NCBI RefSeq assembly: GCF_937997405.1
Contig: NZ_CALKTL010000053.1
Location: forward strand, 1 to 11,431
DNA length: 11,431 nucleotides
From: an uncultured Campylobacter sp.
GTDB lineage: Bacteria > Campylobacterota > Campylobacteria > Campylobacterales > Campylobacteraceae
Direction: 5' to 3'
Shown: in pieces, positions 1 through 6,160 of the stretch
How positions within the stretch are numbered: the stretch's first letter is position 1
How the letters are laid out: each line of letters starts with the position of its first letter
Notes under the pieces: generated by a model
Database searches by the model: none
The model's input: only the letters and a program-made list of their open reading frames with translations
Told to the model about the DNA's origin: nothing
Translations under genes and position numbers: made by a program

Positions 1-2
1 CG

Positions 3-185
3 TTAGCGCTTACCTCGCGCGATTTGGCGATAAAGCCGCCGCCAAAGCTAGGCGACGCCCAGCTCGAGCTAAGCTCGAAGCGGCTCGTAAGCTTGAAGCT
101 TTACGTCGAATTTGCAGGGCTTTTCGTGATGTTCGGGCTCGGAGTTTTTATGTATTTCATCTCAGACACCCTCAGGATACTGTGA
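3..185 (+). CDS. C-terminal fragment of an unidentified membrane protein (5' end outside window)
   Basis: This reading frame is open from the window edge for 60 codons and ends in TGA at 183-185. I do not recognise the family. The visible part is a polar stretch with a run of three prolines, followed by a hydrophobic segment of about 20 residues (roughly residues 38-57, rich in Phe, Gly, Val, Met and Leu) and a short tail ending in DTLRIL. It therefore looks like a protein ending in a transmembrane helix close to its C-terminus. The frame one base earlier (from base 2 to a TAA at 209-211) is also open, but its translation is an Arg/Ala-rich string typical of a shadow frame, so the membrane-like frame is preferred. 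About 200 bases separate it from the next gene on the same strand. Function unknown; moderate to low confidence. Confidence 0.45.
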   Translation, partial: LALTSRDLAIKPPPKLGDAQLELSSKRLVSLKLYVEFAGLFVMFGLGVFMYFISDTLRIL

Positions 186-209
186 TTGCAAGCTTCGGAT
201 GCAAATTTT
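186..209 (+). terminator. Weak hairpin after the partial gene
   Basis: TTGCA (186-190) can pair with TGCAA (200-204) around a loop containing a C-TTCG-G tetraloop (193-198). ATTTT follows. The stem is only 5 bp and the T run is short, so this is a tentative terminator for the unidentified gene. Confidence 0.25.
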
Positions 210-284
210 AAAAAGCAGCTCGCGTGAAATATAAGCTTATGCGATGCGTTAAATTTCAATTCGGTGCGGATCTAATTTCAAAGA

Positions 285-304
285 GTAAGATTTTAAAATT
301 TTAC
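285..304. repeat. Near-perfect AT-rich palindrome upstream of the DUF3137 gene
   Basis: GTAAGATTTT followed by AAAATTTTAC forms a 20-base inverted repeat with one mismatched pair. It lies about 87 bases upstream of the -10 box of the next gene. It could be an operator or simply a product of AT-rich composition; nothing else in the sequence decides this. Confidence 0.3.
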
Positions 305-390
305 GCTACGGACCCACGTAAATTAAATTTCGATCCCGACTATTCATTAAGCGGCGGAATTCGCTCTTTATAAATCACGTTAAATTTTGC

Positions 391-396
391 TACAAT
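391..396 (+). promoter_or_regulatory. -10 box TACAAT for the DUF3137 gene
   Basis: TTTTGC followed by TACAAT is a good Campylobacter-type sigma-70 -10 element with a T-rich upstream flank. Transcription would start near 403, giving a leader of about 23 bases that contains the AAAGGA ribosome binding site. The box lies inside the longest reading frame (TTG at 387), which argues against that TTG as the true start. Confidence 0.65.
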
Positions 397-414
397 ACTG
401 GCGAAATTTTTATC

Positions 415-420
415 AAAGGA
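415..420 (+). promoter_or_regulatory. Ribosome binding site AAAGGA deciding the ATG 426 start
   Basis: AAAGGA lies 5 bases before ATG 426-428 and downstream of the TACAAT box. No comparable site precedes the TTG at 387. This fixes the start at 426 with good confidence. Confidence 0.75.
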
Positions 421-425
421 TAGAT

Positions 426-1376
426 ATGTCGCCTGCTCTGCAAGATGTCGTTTCGCAGACTTTAACCGAGCAAAAAACATGCGCTAGGGCTTTTAATAGA
501 TATTACTACCTCAGTATAGCCGTCATTTTAGTGATCATACCTATAGGACTGTACCTAGACGGCGTTAAAGCGGATACTCCTGTGATAAAAATTGCCGAAA
601 TTTTAGGTACCTTAATTTTTCTTCAGATCTTTTGGATATTTCTTCTTCATTGTGCCGGTCAAGAAACTGAAGCGGAAATTCGCTACTACAAATTTTATAA
701 AGAGATATTCGTCCGCGCCGTAATAAACGATATAGATGCCGGTTTAAAATACGATCCATATACCGGCATGCAAGAAGAGGAATTTCAAAAATTTAGAATT
801 TATAGGAAATCTAGGATCAAAAGCGAGGATCGGATTACGGGCGTGTACTGCGGGATTAAATTTAGCCTCAGCGAGGTACATAGTAATGGTAGGTTTTACA
901 TGAAAACGGATAATCCGCTCATAGCGGCGATTATGTTGATCAAAATATTCTACGATAACTATATGGACTTTGACGGCAACGTACTGATCTGCGAGCTCGC
1001 GAAAAAAACCTCGGGCAAAACGATAGTGGTAAGCAGGGAGCTAAACGCCAAGATCTTCGGCGAAAAAGAGATGATGGACGATGTGGATTTTATGCGCGAT
1101 TTTCGCGTGTTTGCGGATGACAAAGTAGAAGCGCGCTATCTGCTAACGCCCGCGTTTATGGAGCGTCTGCGCGAAATAAATCGCGAAACGAGCGGCGAGT
1201 TCAGCTTGAGCGCGGTATTTATGGATGAGCGCTTATATCTATTTTTAAACGGTGCGCCCGATCTTTTTGAAACTACGCTTTTTGGTAGGCCCGCTAGCAT
1301 AGAGCTCGCGCGCGAATACCAAACGCAGATCCGCAAAATTTTAAGTCTAATCGAAACGCTTAAACTCACAAATTAG
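426..1376 (+). CDS. DUF3137-family membrane-anchored protein of unknown function
   Basis: A 316-residue protein. Two hydrophobic helices near the N-terminus (about residues 27-46 and 55-77) anchor it in the inner membrane, and the rest is a soluble domain. The C-terminal half carries the pattern I associate with DUF3137: a GKTIVVSRE stretch, then FRVFADDKVEARYLLTPAFMERL (shown here in part, residues about 233-255), a short LYLFL strand and a closing region ending in an IRKILSLIETL helix. The family function is not known, and the soluble domain shows no catalytic motif I can name. The start is ATG 426 because it has a matched AAAGGA site and lies just after the promoter; the frame extends 13 codons upstream to a TTG that overlaps the -10 box. 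It is monocistronic as far as can be seen, with 535 bases of non-coding DNA after it. Codon use resembles its neighbours. Confidence 0.85.
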   Translation: MSPALQDVVSQTLTEQKTCARAFNRYYYLSIAVILVIIPIGLYLDGVKADTPVIKIAEILGTLIFLQIFWIFLLHCAGQETEAEIRYYKFYKEIFVRAVINDIDAGLKYDPYTGMQEEEFQKFRIYRKSRIKSEDRITGVYCGIKFSLSEVHSNGRFYMKTDNPLIAAIMLIKIFYDNYMDFDGNVLICELAKKTSGKTIVVSRELNAKIFGEKEMMDDVDFMRDFRVFADDKVEARYLLTPAFMERLREINRETSGEFSLSAVFMDERLYLFLNGAPDLFETTLFGRPASIELAREYQTQIRKILSLIETLKLTN

Positions 1377-1410
1377 CAGGGCGCATTACGGCTGAAATTT
1401 TGTACCTGCT
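1375..1410 (+). terminator. Possible long-loop hairpin after the DUF3137 gene
   Basis: AGCAGG (1375-1380, starting within the stop codon) can pair with CCTGCT (1405-1410), followed by CATTTTAGG. The loop is 24 bases and the T run is short, so this is only a weak terminator candidate. Confidence 0.2.
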
Positions 1411-1500
1411 CATTTTAGGCTAGACGGAATTTTTCGGCGAAGCATAATTTCGGCAAAACGTAAAATTTAATCAGCGGCGCAATCGCTCGGTAGTTGCCCG

Positions 1501-1886
1501 AAATTTAAACGGGCGATACGATTAGAGATATGAAGCACCCGCTAATAAATTTAAAGCAAAAGCACCCTCCGTGTCTAAAAATTTATAAAATTTGACCGCG
1601 TTTCGCATCGCAGCCTCTAGCTTTTAGTGCCAAACCTGCATAGCGGCAAAATTTAATCGGCAGCGCCCGCGATGATGAAATTTAAAAACAGATCCACAAG
1701 GACGAAATTTAAATTTAAAAACAAGTCCGCGACTAGAGTTAAATTTGACACGCAAACGGCGCTTACAAAAGCCGCACGCTAAAAGGTATCTGCCCGGACA
1801 CATGCCGCAACGTACCTCAAGCGCCGGCTCTGCACACAGGAAGTAAATTTAAATTATTAAAGAATTCGGGAGAGGCGAAATTTAAA
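1501..1886. repeat. Cluster of the word AAATTTAAA
   Basis: AAATTTAAA begins at 1501, 1547, 1678, 1705, 1711, 1845 and 1878; the copies at 1705 and 1711 overlap. Seven copies in about 390 bases is far above what base composition alone would give. The half-word AAATTT is nearly everywhere in the non-coding DNA of the window. No fixed spacing, so this is not a CRISPR array. Confidence 0.7.
1674..1728. repeat. Imperfect direct repeat
   Basis: The unit GATGAAATTTAAAAACA-GATCC (1674-1695) recurs as GACG, AAATTTAAATTTAAAAACA, AGTCC (1701-1728). The second copy is longer by one ATTTAA step. The two copies are separated by 5 bases, which suggests local duplication followed by drift. Confidence 0.5.
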
Positions 1887-1896
1887 ATTTCGCCTC
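1872..1896 (-). terminator. Strong hairpin downstream of serA
   Basis: GAGGCGAAATT (1872-1882) and AATTTCGCCTC (1886-1896) form a perfect 11-bp stem with a 3-base loop, 15 bases past the serA stop codon. It probably ends the rpsA-serA transcript. On the minus strand it is followed by TCCCGAATTCTTTAA, not a clean T run, so it is a non-canonical intrinsic terminator or a 3'-end stabiliser. Being symmetrical, it could also act on the plus strand. Confidence 0.5.
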
Positions 1897-1911
1897 CTAA
1901 GCGGAAAAGGA

Positions 1912-3489
1912 TTAAAGCGCCGCGTAGCGCACCATTAGGCAGGTTTGAAGCGCCGCCAGTTTATCGAGCGTGCTTTTTTGCACTTCGGAATCGACCAAAA
2001 TGACCGCCAAAGCGTCCCCCTCCTCGCCTCTGCCTAAGCGGAAGTCCGCGATATTGATGTTTTCGTCGGCTAGGATCGTGCTTACGGATTTGATAACGCC
2101 CGGCACGTCGGTATTTTTGAAGATTATCATCTTGCCCTTCGGCTTAAAATCGGTCTTAAACCCGCCGATATTTACGATGCGCTCCTCGCTGCCGTCAAAG
2201 ACCGTACCTGCGACGTTTGAGATCGCCTCGTCGGTCATGATTTTTACCGCGATCTCGCTTTTATAGACGCTGTTTGCAAGCTCGCCGAAGCTCGTCTCGA
2301 TCCCCTTTTCATCCGCAAGAAATTTAGCATTGACGTAATTTAGCGAATCGCCCAAAGAATCGTGCAGCGCGCCGACGATCGCAAAAACGAGCATCGATTT
2401 TAGATACTGCACCACCTCGCCGCTGCCCTCGATGCGAATCGATTTGATCGGGCCTTTGTTGATCTGCGTCGCAAGATAGGCCATTTTGGAGACCAAATTT
2501 ATATACGGCTCGATACCGCGCGGCAGATCCTCAAGCTTAAGCGGCAAATTTAAAGCGTTTGGATAGTTTAAGCCGCGTGCGGCACTGATCGCCTGCTCTG
2601 CGGCTTCTCGGGCGATATTGCTTTGCGATTCGAGCGTATTTGCGCCAAGATGTGGAGTCGCGCTTAAATTTTCGATATCCAAAAGCTCATGATCGGTCGC
2701 AGGCTCTTTGTCGAAAACGTCGATGCCGAGATACGCGATCTTGCCGCTGCGTAGATTGTTTGCGAGCGCTTTTTCGTTATACAGCCCGCCTCTAGCGCAG
2801 TTTATTAGGCGCACGCCGTCCTTCATCTTCGCTATTTGCGGCTCGCCTACCATATTTATCGTCTCTTGATTTTTCGGCGTATGGATCGTGATGAAATCGC
2901 AAGATAAAATTTCATCGAAATTCTTCGTATATTTTACTCCGAGCTTCGTGGCCTTTTCGGGCTCGATATAGGGATCATAGGCGATGACGTTCATCCCAAA
3001 CGCAAGCGCGCGCACCCCCACGCGCGAACCGATATTTCCAAAGCCGATGATGCCGAGGCTCTTTTTATAAAGCTCGGTACCGTACCATTTCTCGCGCTTC
3101 CAAATTCTATTAATTTTCAGATCGTTGCAGGAATTTACATATTTGCGCGCCGCATTTAGCAGATGGCACATAGTCATTTCGACCGCGGCGATGGTATTTG
3201 CCGTAGGTACGTTCATCAAAATAATGCCGCGCTTGGAGCAGCCGTCGATATCGCAGTTATCTACGCCCACACCCGCACGCACGATCGCTTTTAGCTTGGT
3301 GCCGGCGCCAAGGAATTTCTCATCCACCGCCGTAGAACTTCTGGTAATCGCAACATCCGCATCGCCTAAAATTCCGTATAGCTCGCTCTTGGGCACGTTA
3401 GTAGCGTCGATTACTTTAATATCCGATTCTTGCTTAAGCAGATCAAAACCGATTTTGTGGATTGCGTCGCAGACTATGATAGTTTTCAT
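1912..3489 (-). CDS. serA: D-3-phosphoglycerate dehydrogenase
   Basis: SerA oxidises 3-phosphoglycerate to 3-phosphohydroxypyruvate with NAD+, the first committed step of cytosolic serine synthesis. The protein has 525 residues, the long (type I) form. An N-terminal catalytic domain flanks a Rossmann NAD-binding domain with GFGNIG (149-154). The catalytic trio is visible as Arg233 in CARGG, Glu262 in KEP and His280 in PHLGANT. An allosteric substrate-binding domain (about 320-450) and a C-terminal ACT domain (about 453-525, starting MIIFKNTDVPGVI) follow, so serine feedback is plausible. The start is ATG 3489, which has AAAAGG nine bases upstream; the frame extends ten codons further to a TTG at 3519 that lies inside a stem-loop and has no ribosome site. 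It follows rpsA by 54 bases with no visible -10 box between, so it is probably co-transcribed with rpsA. In C. jejuni I recall a small gene between the two; it is absent here. Confidence 0.96.
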   Translation of the reverse strand: MKTIIVCDAIHKIGFDLLKQESDIKVIDATNVPKSELYGILGDADVAITRSSTAVDEKFLGAGTKLKAIVRAGVGVDNCDIDGCSKRGIILMNVPTANTIAAVEMTMCHLLNAARKYVNSCNDLKINRIWKREKWYGTELYKKSLGIIGFGNIGSRVGVRALAFGMNVIAYDPYIEPEKATKLGVKYTKNFDEILSCDFITIHTPKNQETINMVGEPQIAKMKDGVRLINCARGGLYNEKALANNLRSGKIAYLGIDVFDKEPATDHELLDIENLSATPHLGANTLESQSNIAREAAEQAISAARGLNYPNALNLPLKLEDLPRGIEPYINLVSKMAYLATQINKGPIKSIRIEGSGEVVQYLKSMLVFAIVGALHDSLGDSLNYVNAKFLADEKGIETSFGELANSVYKSEIAVKIMTDEAISNVAGTVFDGSEERIVNIGGFKTDFKPKGKMIIFKNTDVPGVIKSVSTILADENINIADFRLGRGEEGDALAVILVDSEVQKSTLDKLAALQTCLMVRYAAL

Positions 3490-3498
3490 TAAATTTAA

Positions 3499-3504
3499 CC
3501 TTTT
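3499..3504 (-). promoter_or_regulatory. Ribosome binding site AAAAGG of serA
   Basis: On the minus strand AAAAGG is followed by 9 bases and ATG 3489-3487. The upstream TTG at 3519 has no such site, so the site selects the shorter serA start. Confidence 0.65.
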
Positions 3505-3513
3505 GAAGTAGGT

Positions 3514-3537
3514 CCGCAAGGCGGGGATGCCTTGCGG
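3514..3537 (-). promoter_or_regulatory. GC-rich stem-loop between rpsA and serA
   Basis: CCGCAAGGC (3514-3522) and GCCTTGCGG (3529-3537) form a perfect 9-bp stem around a 6-base loop. It lies 6 bases after the rpsA stop codon and 9 bases before the serA ribosome binding site. On the minus strand no T run follows, so it does not look like an ordinary intrinsic terminator. It may protect the rpsA message from 3' decay or reduce read-through into serA, letting the two genes be expressed at very different levels. This role is inferred. Confidence 0.55.
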
Positions 3538-3543
3538 GAGGAA

Positions 3544-5211
3544 TTATTTATTTAGTTGATCTTTGATTAGATCCCCTAGGCTTTGCTTCTCGTCGTCGTT
3601 GCTATTGATCTCGTTTAGCGCCTCGCGCTCCTTCTGATGAGCCAGTCTGCGCACGCTTAGGCGAATTCTGTTTTTCTTCTCGTCGATGAAGGCGATCGCA
3701 GCCTCGATCTCGTCGCCCACTTTTAGGCTATCTACGCTTACGTTGCCAAGATCTTCCTTGCGAATAAGCGCGTCTATACCGCCTCCCAGCTCGACAAAAA
3801 TTCCGAACTCTTTAATATCGCGGATCTTGCCTTTTACGACATCGCCTTGATTGTGACTCTTGGCGTAATCGCTAATAGGACTATCGCCGAGCTCTTTGTG
3901 GTTTAGAGAAATTTTTTGAGTGTCTTTGTCGATCTTGATGATCTTAACCTCGATCTCGTCGCCCACTTTGAATAAATTTTTGCACTTCTCGCCACGATCC
4001 CACGAAGCGTCTTCGTTATGCAAAAGTCCCTCTACACCGTCGATCCTCACAAACGCACCGAAATTTGTAATCGTAGTGACGCTTCCTTTTAGCACATCGC
4101 CCACTTTATGCTTAGCAACGAACTCGTCAAAAGGCTTAGTGAGTAAATTTTTAAGGCTCACGCGCAATCTGCGCTCGCTAGGGTTGATCTCTACGACCTC
4201 TACGTCGAGCTCCTCGCCCTCGCTGATGAAATCTTTCGGATTTTTGATATTTTTATCCCACGAAATTTCGCTGATATGCAAAAAGCCCTCGATGTCGTTG
4301 CCAAGATCGACAAACGCGCCGTAAGGCTCGATATTGCTTACTTTTACGCGGATCGTATCGCCCACTTCCAGGCTATCTTTGATCTCGTTCCAAGGATCTG
4401 GCATCGCTTCTTTAATCGAAAGAGAGAGATGTTTTTTATCGTTGTCGTATTTAATAACTTTAACCGGAACCTTATCGCCCTCTTTGTAGAGCGAGCTTGG
4501 ATTTACTGGACCTTTGTATGAAATTTCGCTGTAGTGCACGAGTCCGTCCACGCCGCCTACGTCTACGAACATACCGTAGGTGGTGATCTTTTTAACGACA
4601 CCCTCGATAATGCCCTCGGTGGCGACTACCTTTTCGATCGCCTCTTTGCTTGCTTTGCGATCCTCATCAAGTAGCTTCTTGCGCGATACAACGACGCTTT
4701 GTTCGTCTCTATCAACTTTAATGATCTTTACCTTGAAATTTTTACCGACAGCGCCATTTGGGTTTTTAAGCGCGCTTTGCGAGCGAGGCATAAAAAATTC
4801 CACATCATCTGCGTTAGCGCAAACGAAACCGCCCTTATTAAACGATAGAATTTTAACGTCATAGATATTCTCTGCGTTTTCATCATAGGAGTCGATGAAC
4901 GCCTTTACTTTTTCCTTTTTTAGAGCCTTTTTATACGATACGACCGGGCGACCGCCTCTGCTTCCGATAATAGCGACTTTGATGTCATCTCCTACATTAA
5001 CCTGCGGGTTTCCTTGATCGTCGCTCACCTCGGCGGCATCTAAAATACCCTCCGACTTCCTGCCTACGTCTATGAAAACCTCGCCGTCCTTAAGGGCGAT
5101 AACCTTACCTGTGACAACCTCGTCGCGAGACTTCCCGGCGTCATACTCCTCTAACAATGTCGCAAAATCTTCCTCTGCGTGGTTTTGAACCTTCTCGTTC
5201 ACCTCAGCCAT
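3544..5211 (-). CDS. rpsA: 30S ribosomal protein S1
   Basis: S1 binds mRNA on the 30S subunit and helps unfold and place messages for initiation. The 555-residue protein matches the length of six-domain proteobacterial S1. Six S1 (OB-fold) repeats can be seen at about 31-95, 115-178, 198-267, 283-354, 370-438 and 455-522. Repeats 3-6 carry the typical pattern of Gly-x-Phe-Val-x-(Leu/Val)-Gly followed by GLxHxSE-like loops (for example YGMFVDVGG and GFLHISEISW), while the first two are more divergent, as usual for the ribosome-binding N-terminal repeats. The C-terminal tail is charged. ATG 5211 has AAAGGA five bases upstream (5217-5222), and a -10 box lies 52 bases upstream. It follows ispH with a 112-base spacer and probably has its own strong promoter, with serA as a downstream passenger. 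Confidence 0.98.
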   Translation of the reverse strand: MAEVNEKVQNHAEEDFATLLEEYDAGKSRDEVVTGKVIALKDGEVFIDVGRKSEGILDAAEVSDDQGNPQVNVGDDIKVAIIGSRGGRPVVSYKKALKKEKVKAFIDSYDENAENIYDVKILSFNKGGFVCANADDVEFFMPRSQSALKNPNGAVGKNFKVKIIKVDRDEQSVVVSRKKLLDEDRKASKEAIEKVVATEGIIEGVVKKITTYGMFVDVGGVDGLVHYSEISYKGPVNPSSLYKEGDKVPVKVIKYDNDKKHLSLSIKEAMPDPWNEIKDSLEVGDTIRVKVSNIEPYGAFVDLGNDIEGFLHISEISWDKNIKNPKDFISEGEELDVEVVEINPSERRLRVSLKNLLTKPFDEFVAKHKVGDVLKGSVTTITNFGAFVRIDGVEGLLHNEDASWDRGEKCKNLFKVGDEIEVKIIKIDKDTQKISLNHKELGDSPISDYAKSHNQGDVVKGKIRDIKEFGIFVELGGGIDALIRKEDLGNVSVDSLKVGDEIEAAIAFIDEKKNRIRLSVRRLAHQKEREALNEINSNDDEKQSLGDLIKDQLNK

Positions 5212-5262
5212 ATGCTTCCTTTAAATTTATTTGTGCTTTTTTGAAAAGAACTAAAATGCGCG

Positions 5263-5268
5263 ATTCTA
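5263..5268 (-). promoter_or_regulatory. -10 box TAGAAT of rpsA
   Basis: On the minus strand TTTTGGC precedes TAGAAT, and CGCGCA follows. Transcription would begin near 5256, giving a leader of about 45 bases. The flank TTTTGGC-TANAAT-CGCG closely matches the HIT-gene promoter at 10832, which supports both. Confidence 0.65.
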
Positions 5269-5323
5269 GCCAAAATTTGCTTTCGATTTGATAAATTTCT
5301 AAGAGTAAATTTGATAAGAGGGC

Positions 5324-6160
5324 TTATAAATTCTGCGTTAAATTTTCGATTCGCGCCACTACTTTTTTGATGATCCAATCGGGCGTGCTGGCTCCTGCGG
5401 AGATGCCACATAGGCTTTTGTTTTCAAACCACGAGCGTTCAAGCTCGCTTTCGTTTTCTATGAGGTAGCTGTCTTTGCAAAAATTTTGTGAAATTAAAAA
5501 AAGCTGCTTGGTGTTGGAGGAATTTTTCCCGCCTACGATTATCATCACGTCGGCCTTTTGTGACAGGCTTTTTACGGCCTCTTGATTTTCCAGCGTCGCA
5601 TTGCAAATCGTATTAAAAATTCTCAGCTCCCTCGCGCGCTGCATCAAAAAATCCGCGATTTTGGTAAAATTTTCTATCTTTTTCGTAGTCTGCGAAACGA
5701 GCGCGACGCGAGGTCCAAGCTTGACGTCTTGCAGTTCCTTTGTATCCATGATCACGAATACGCGCGATTTTGCGTATGATTTCACACCCTTTACCTCGGG
5801 ATGGTTTTTATCGCCGAAAATCACGATATCATAGCCCTCCGCGCTCATCTTTTCTACGATCTGCTGCGGCTTGGTCACGAAAGGGCAGGTAGCGTCGATG
5901 AGCTCTTTATTTTGCGCCTTTAATCTTTGCAGATCGTCCTTTTGAATGCCGTGGGTGCGGATGATGAGCTTTTGCTCGTCCTTGATCTCGCTAACGCCCT
6001 CTAGGGTTTTGACGCCGAAATTTTGTTTTAAACGGTTAATCTCTTCGGCGTTATGTATCAGTTCGCCGATCGTAGCGGCCTCGCCGGCGCTTTCTGCGAT
6101 CTTGATCGCGCGCTTGACGCCAAAGCAAAAGCCGTAGCTTTTGGCCATCTCAATCTTCAA
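5324..6160 (-). CDS. ispH: 4-hydroxy-3-methylbut-2-enyl diphosphate reductase
   Basis: IspH (LytB) carries out the last step of the MEP isoprenoid pathway, reducing HMBPP to IPP and DMAPP in the cytosol with a [4Fe-4S] cluster. The 278-residue protein has all the expected residues: cluster cysteines Cys12 (GFCFGVKRA), Cys92 (DATCPFV) and Cys186 (NTICNAT); substrate-binding His36, His70 and His120; catalytic Glu122 (HPEV); Thr158 (SQTT); Ser214-Ser215-Asn216; and Ser258 (AGASTPD). The start is TTG 6160. It puts the first cysteine at residue 12 as in the family, and GGAG lies six bases upstream; ATG 6148 would shorten the N-terminus by four residues and lacks a clear ribosome site. The first 11 bases overlap the end of aroA, so translation is probably coupled. 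It is the last gene of the pheS-pheT-aroA-ispH run. Confidence 0.96.
   Translation of the reverse strand: MKIEMAKSYGFCFGVKRAIKIAESAGEAATIGELIHNAEEINRLKQNFGVKTLEGVSEIKDEQKLIIRTHGIQKDDLQRLKAQNKELIDATCPFVTKPQQIVEKMSAEGYDIVIFGDKNHPEVKGVKSYAKSRVFVIMDTKELQDVKLGPRVALVSQTTKKIENFTKIADFLMQRARELRIFNTICNATLENQEAVKSLSQKADVMIIVGGKNSSNTKQLFLISQNFCKDSYLIENESELERSWFENKSLCGISAGASTPDWIIKKVVARIENLTQNL

Larger units (their letters stand above)
1377..1911. other. 535-base non-coding gap between convergent DUF3137 and serA genes
   Basis: All frames on both strands are broken by frequent stops, and no protein or tRNA-like structure could be recognised. The region holds seven copies of AAATTTAAA (one overlapping pair), an imperfect direct repeat at 1674-1728, a small GC hairpin (GCCCG 1496-1500 with CGGGC 1510-1514, 9-base loop) and the serA-side hairpin at 1872-1896. 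It is far longer than the other spacers here. An old decayed gene is possible, but no remnant could be identified. Confidence 0.6.

Noticed and set aside
2..211. Second open frame at the left edge, ending at a TAA
   Set aside because: The translation is a low-complexity Arg/Ala string; the overlapping frame ending at 185 has a credible membrane helix.
387..425. TTG start at 387 giving a 329-residue DUF3137 protein
   Set aside because: The first codons overlap the TACAAT -10 box, and the real ribosome site and ATG come later at 415-428.
1501..1886. CRISPR-like array from the AAATTTAAA copies
   Set aside because: Units are only 9 bases, spacing is irregular, and no cas gene is present.
1377..1911. 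tRNA or pseudogene in the long gap
   Set aside because: No cloverleaf or conserved tRNA arm was found, and no frame translates to a recognisable protein fragment.
3490..3519. TTG start at 3519 adding ten residues to SerA
   Set aside because: It lies in the stem-loop, lacks a ribosome site, and the added residues are not part of the family's N-terminus; ATG 3489 has AAAAGG.
3920..4521. Plus-strand frames of 134 and 81 codons inside rpsA
   Set aside because: Antisense shadows of a clear six-domain S1 gene, with no ribosome site or family resemblance.
5199..5411. Minus-strand 70-codon frame between ispH and rpsA
   Set aside because: It overlaps the end of ispH and spans the rpsA promoter and ribosome site; the translation looks like no known protein.
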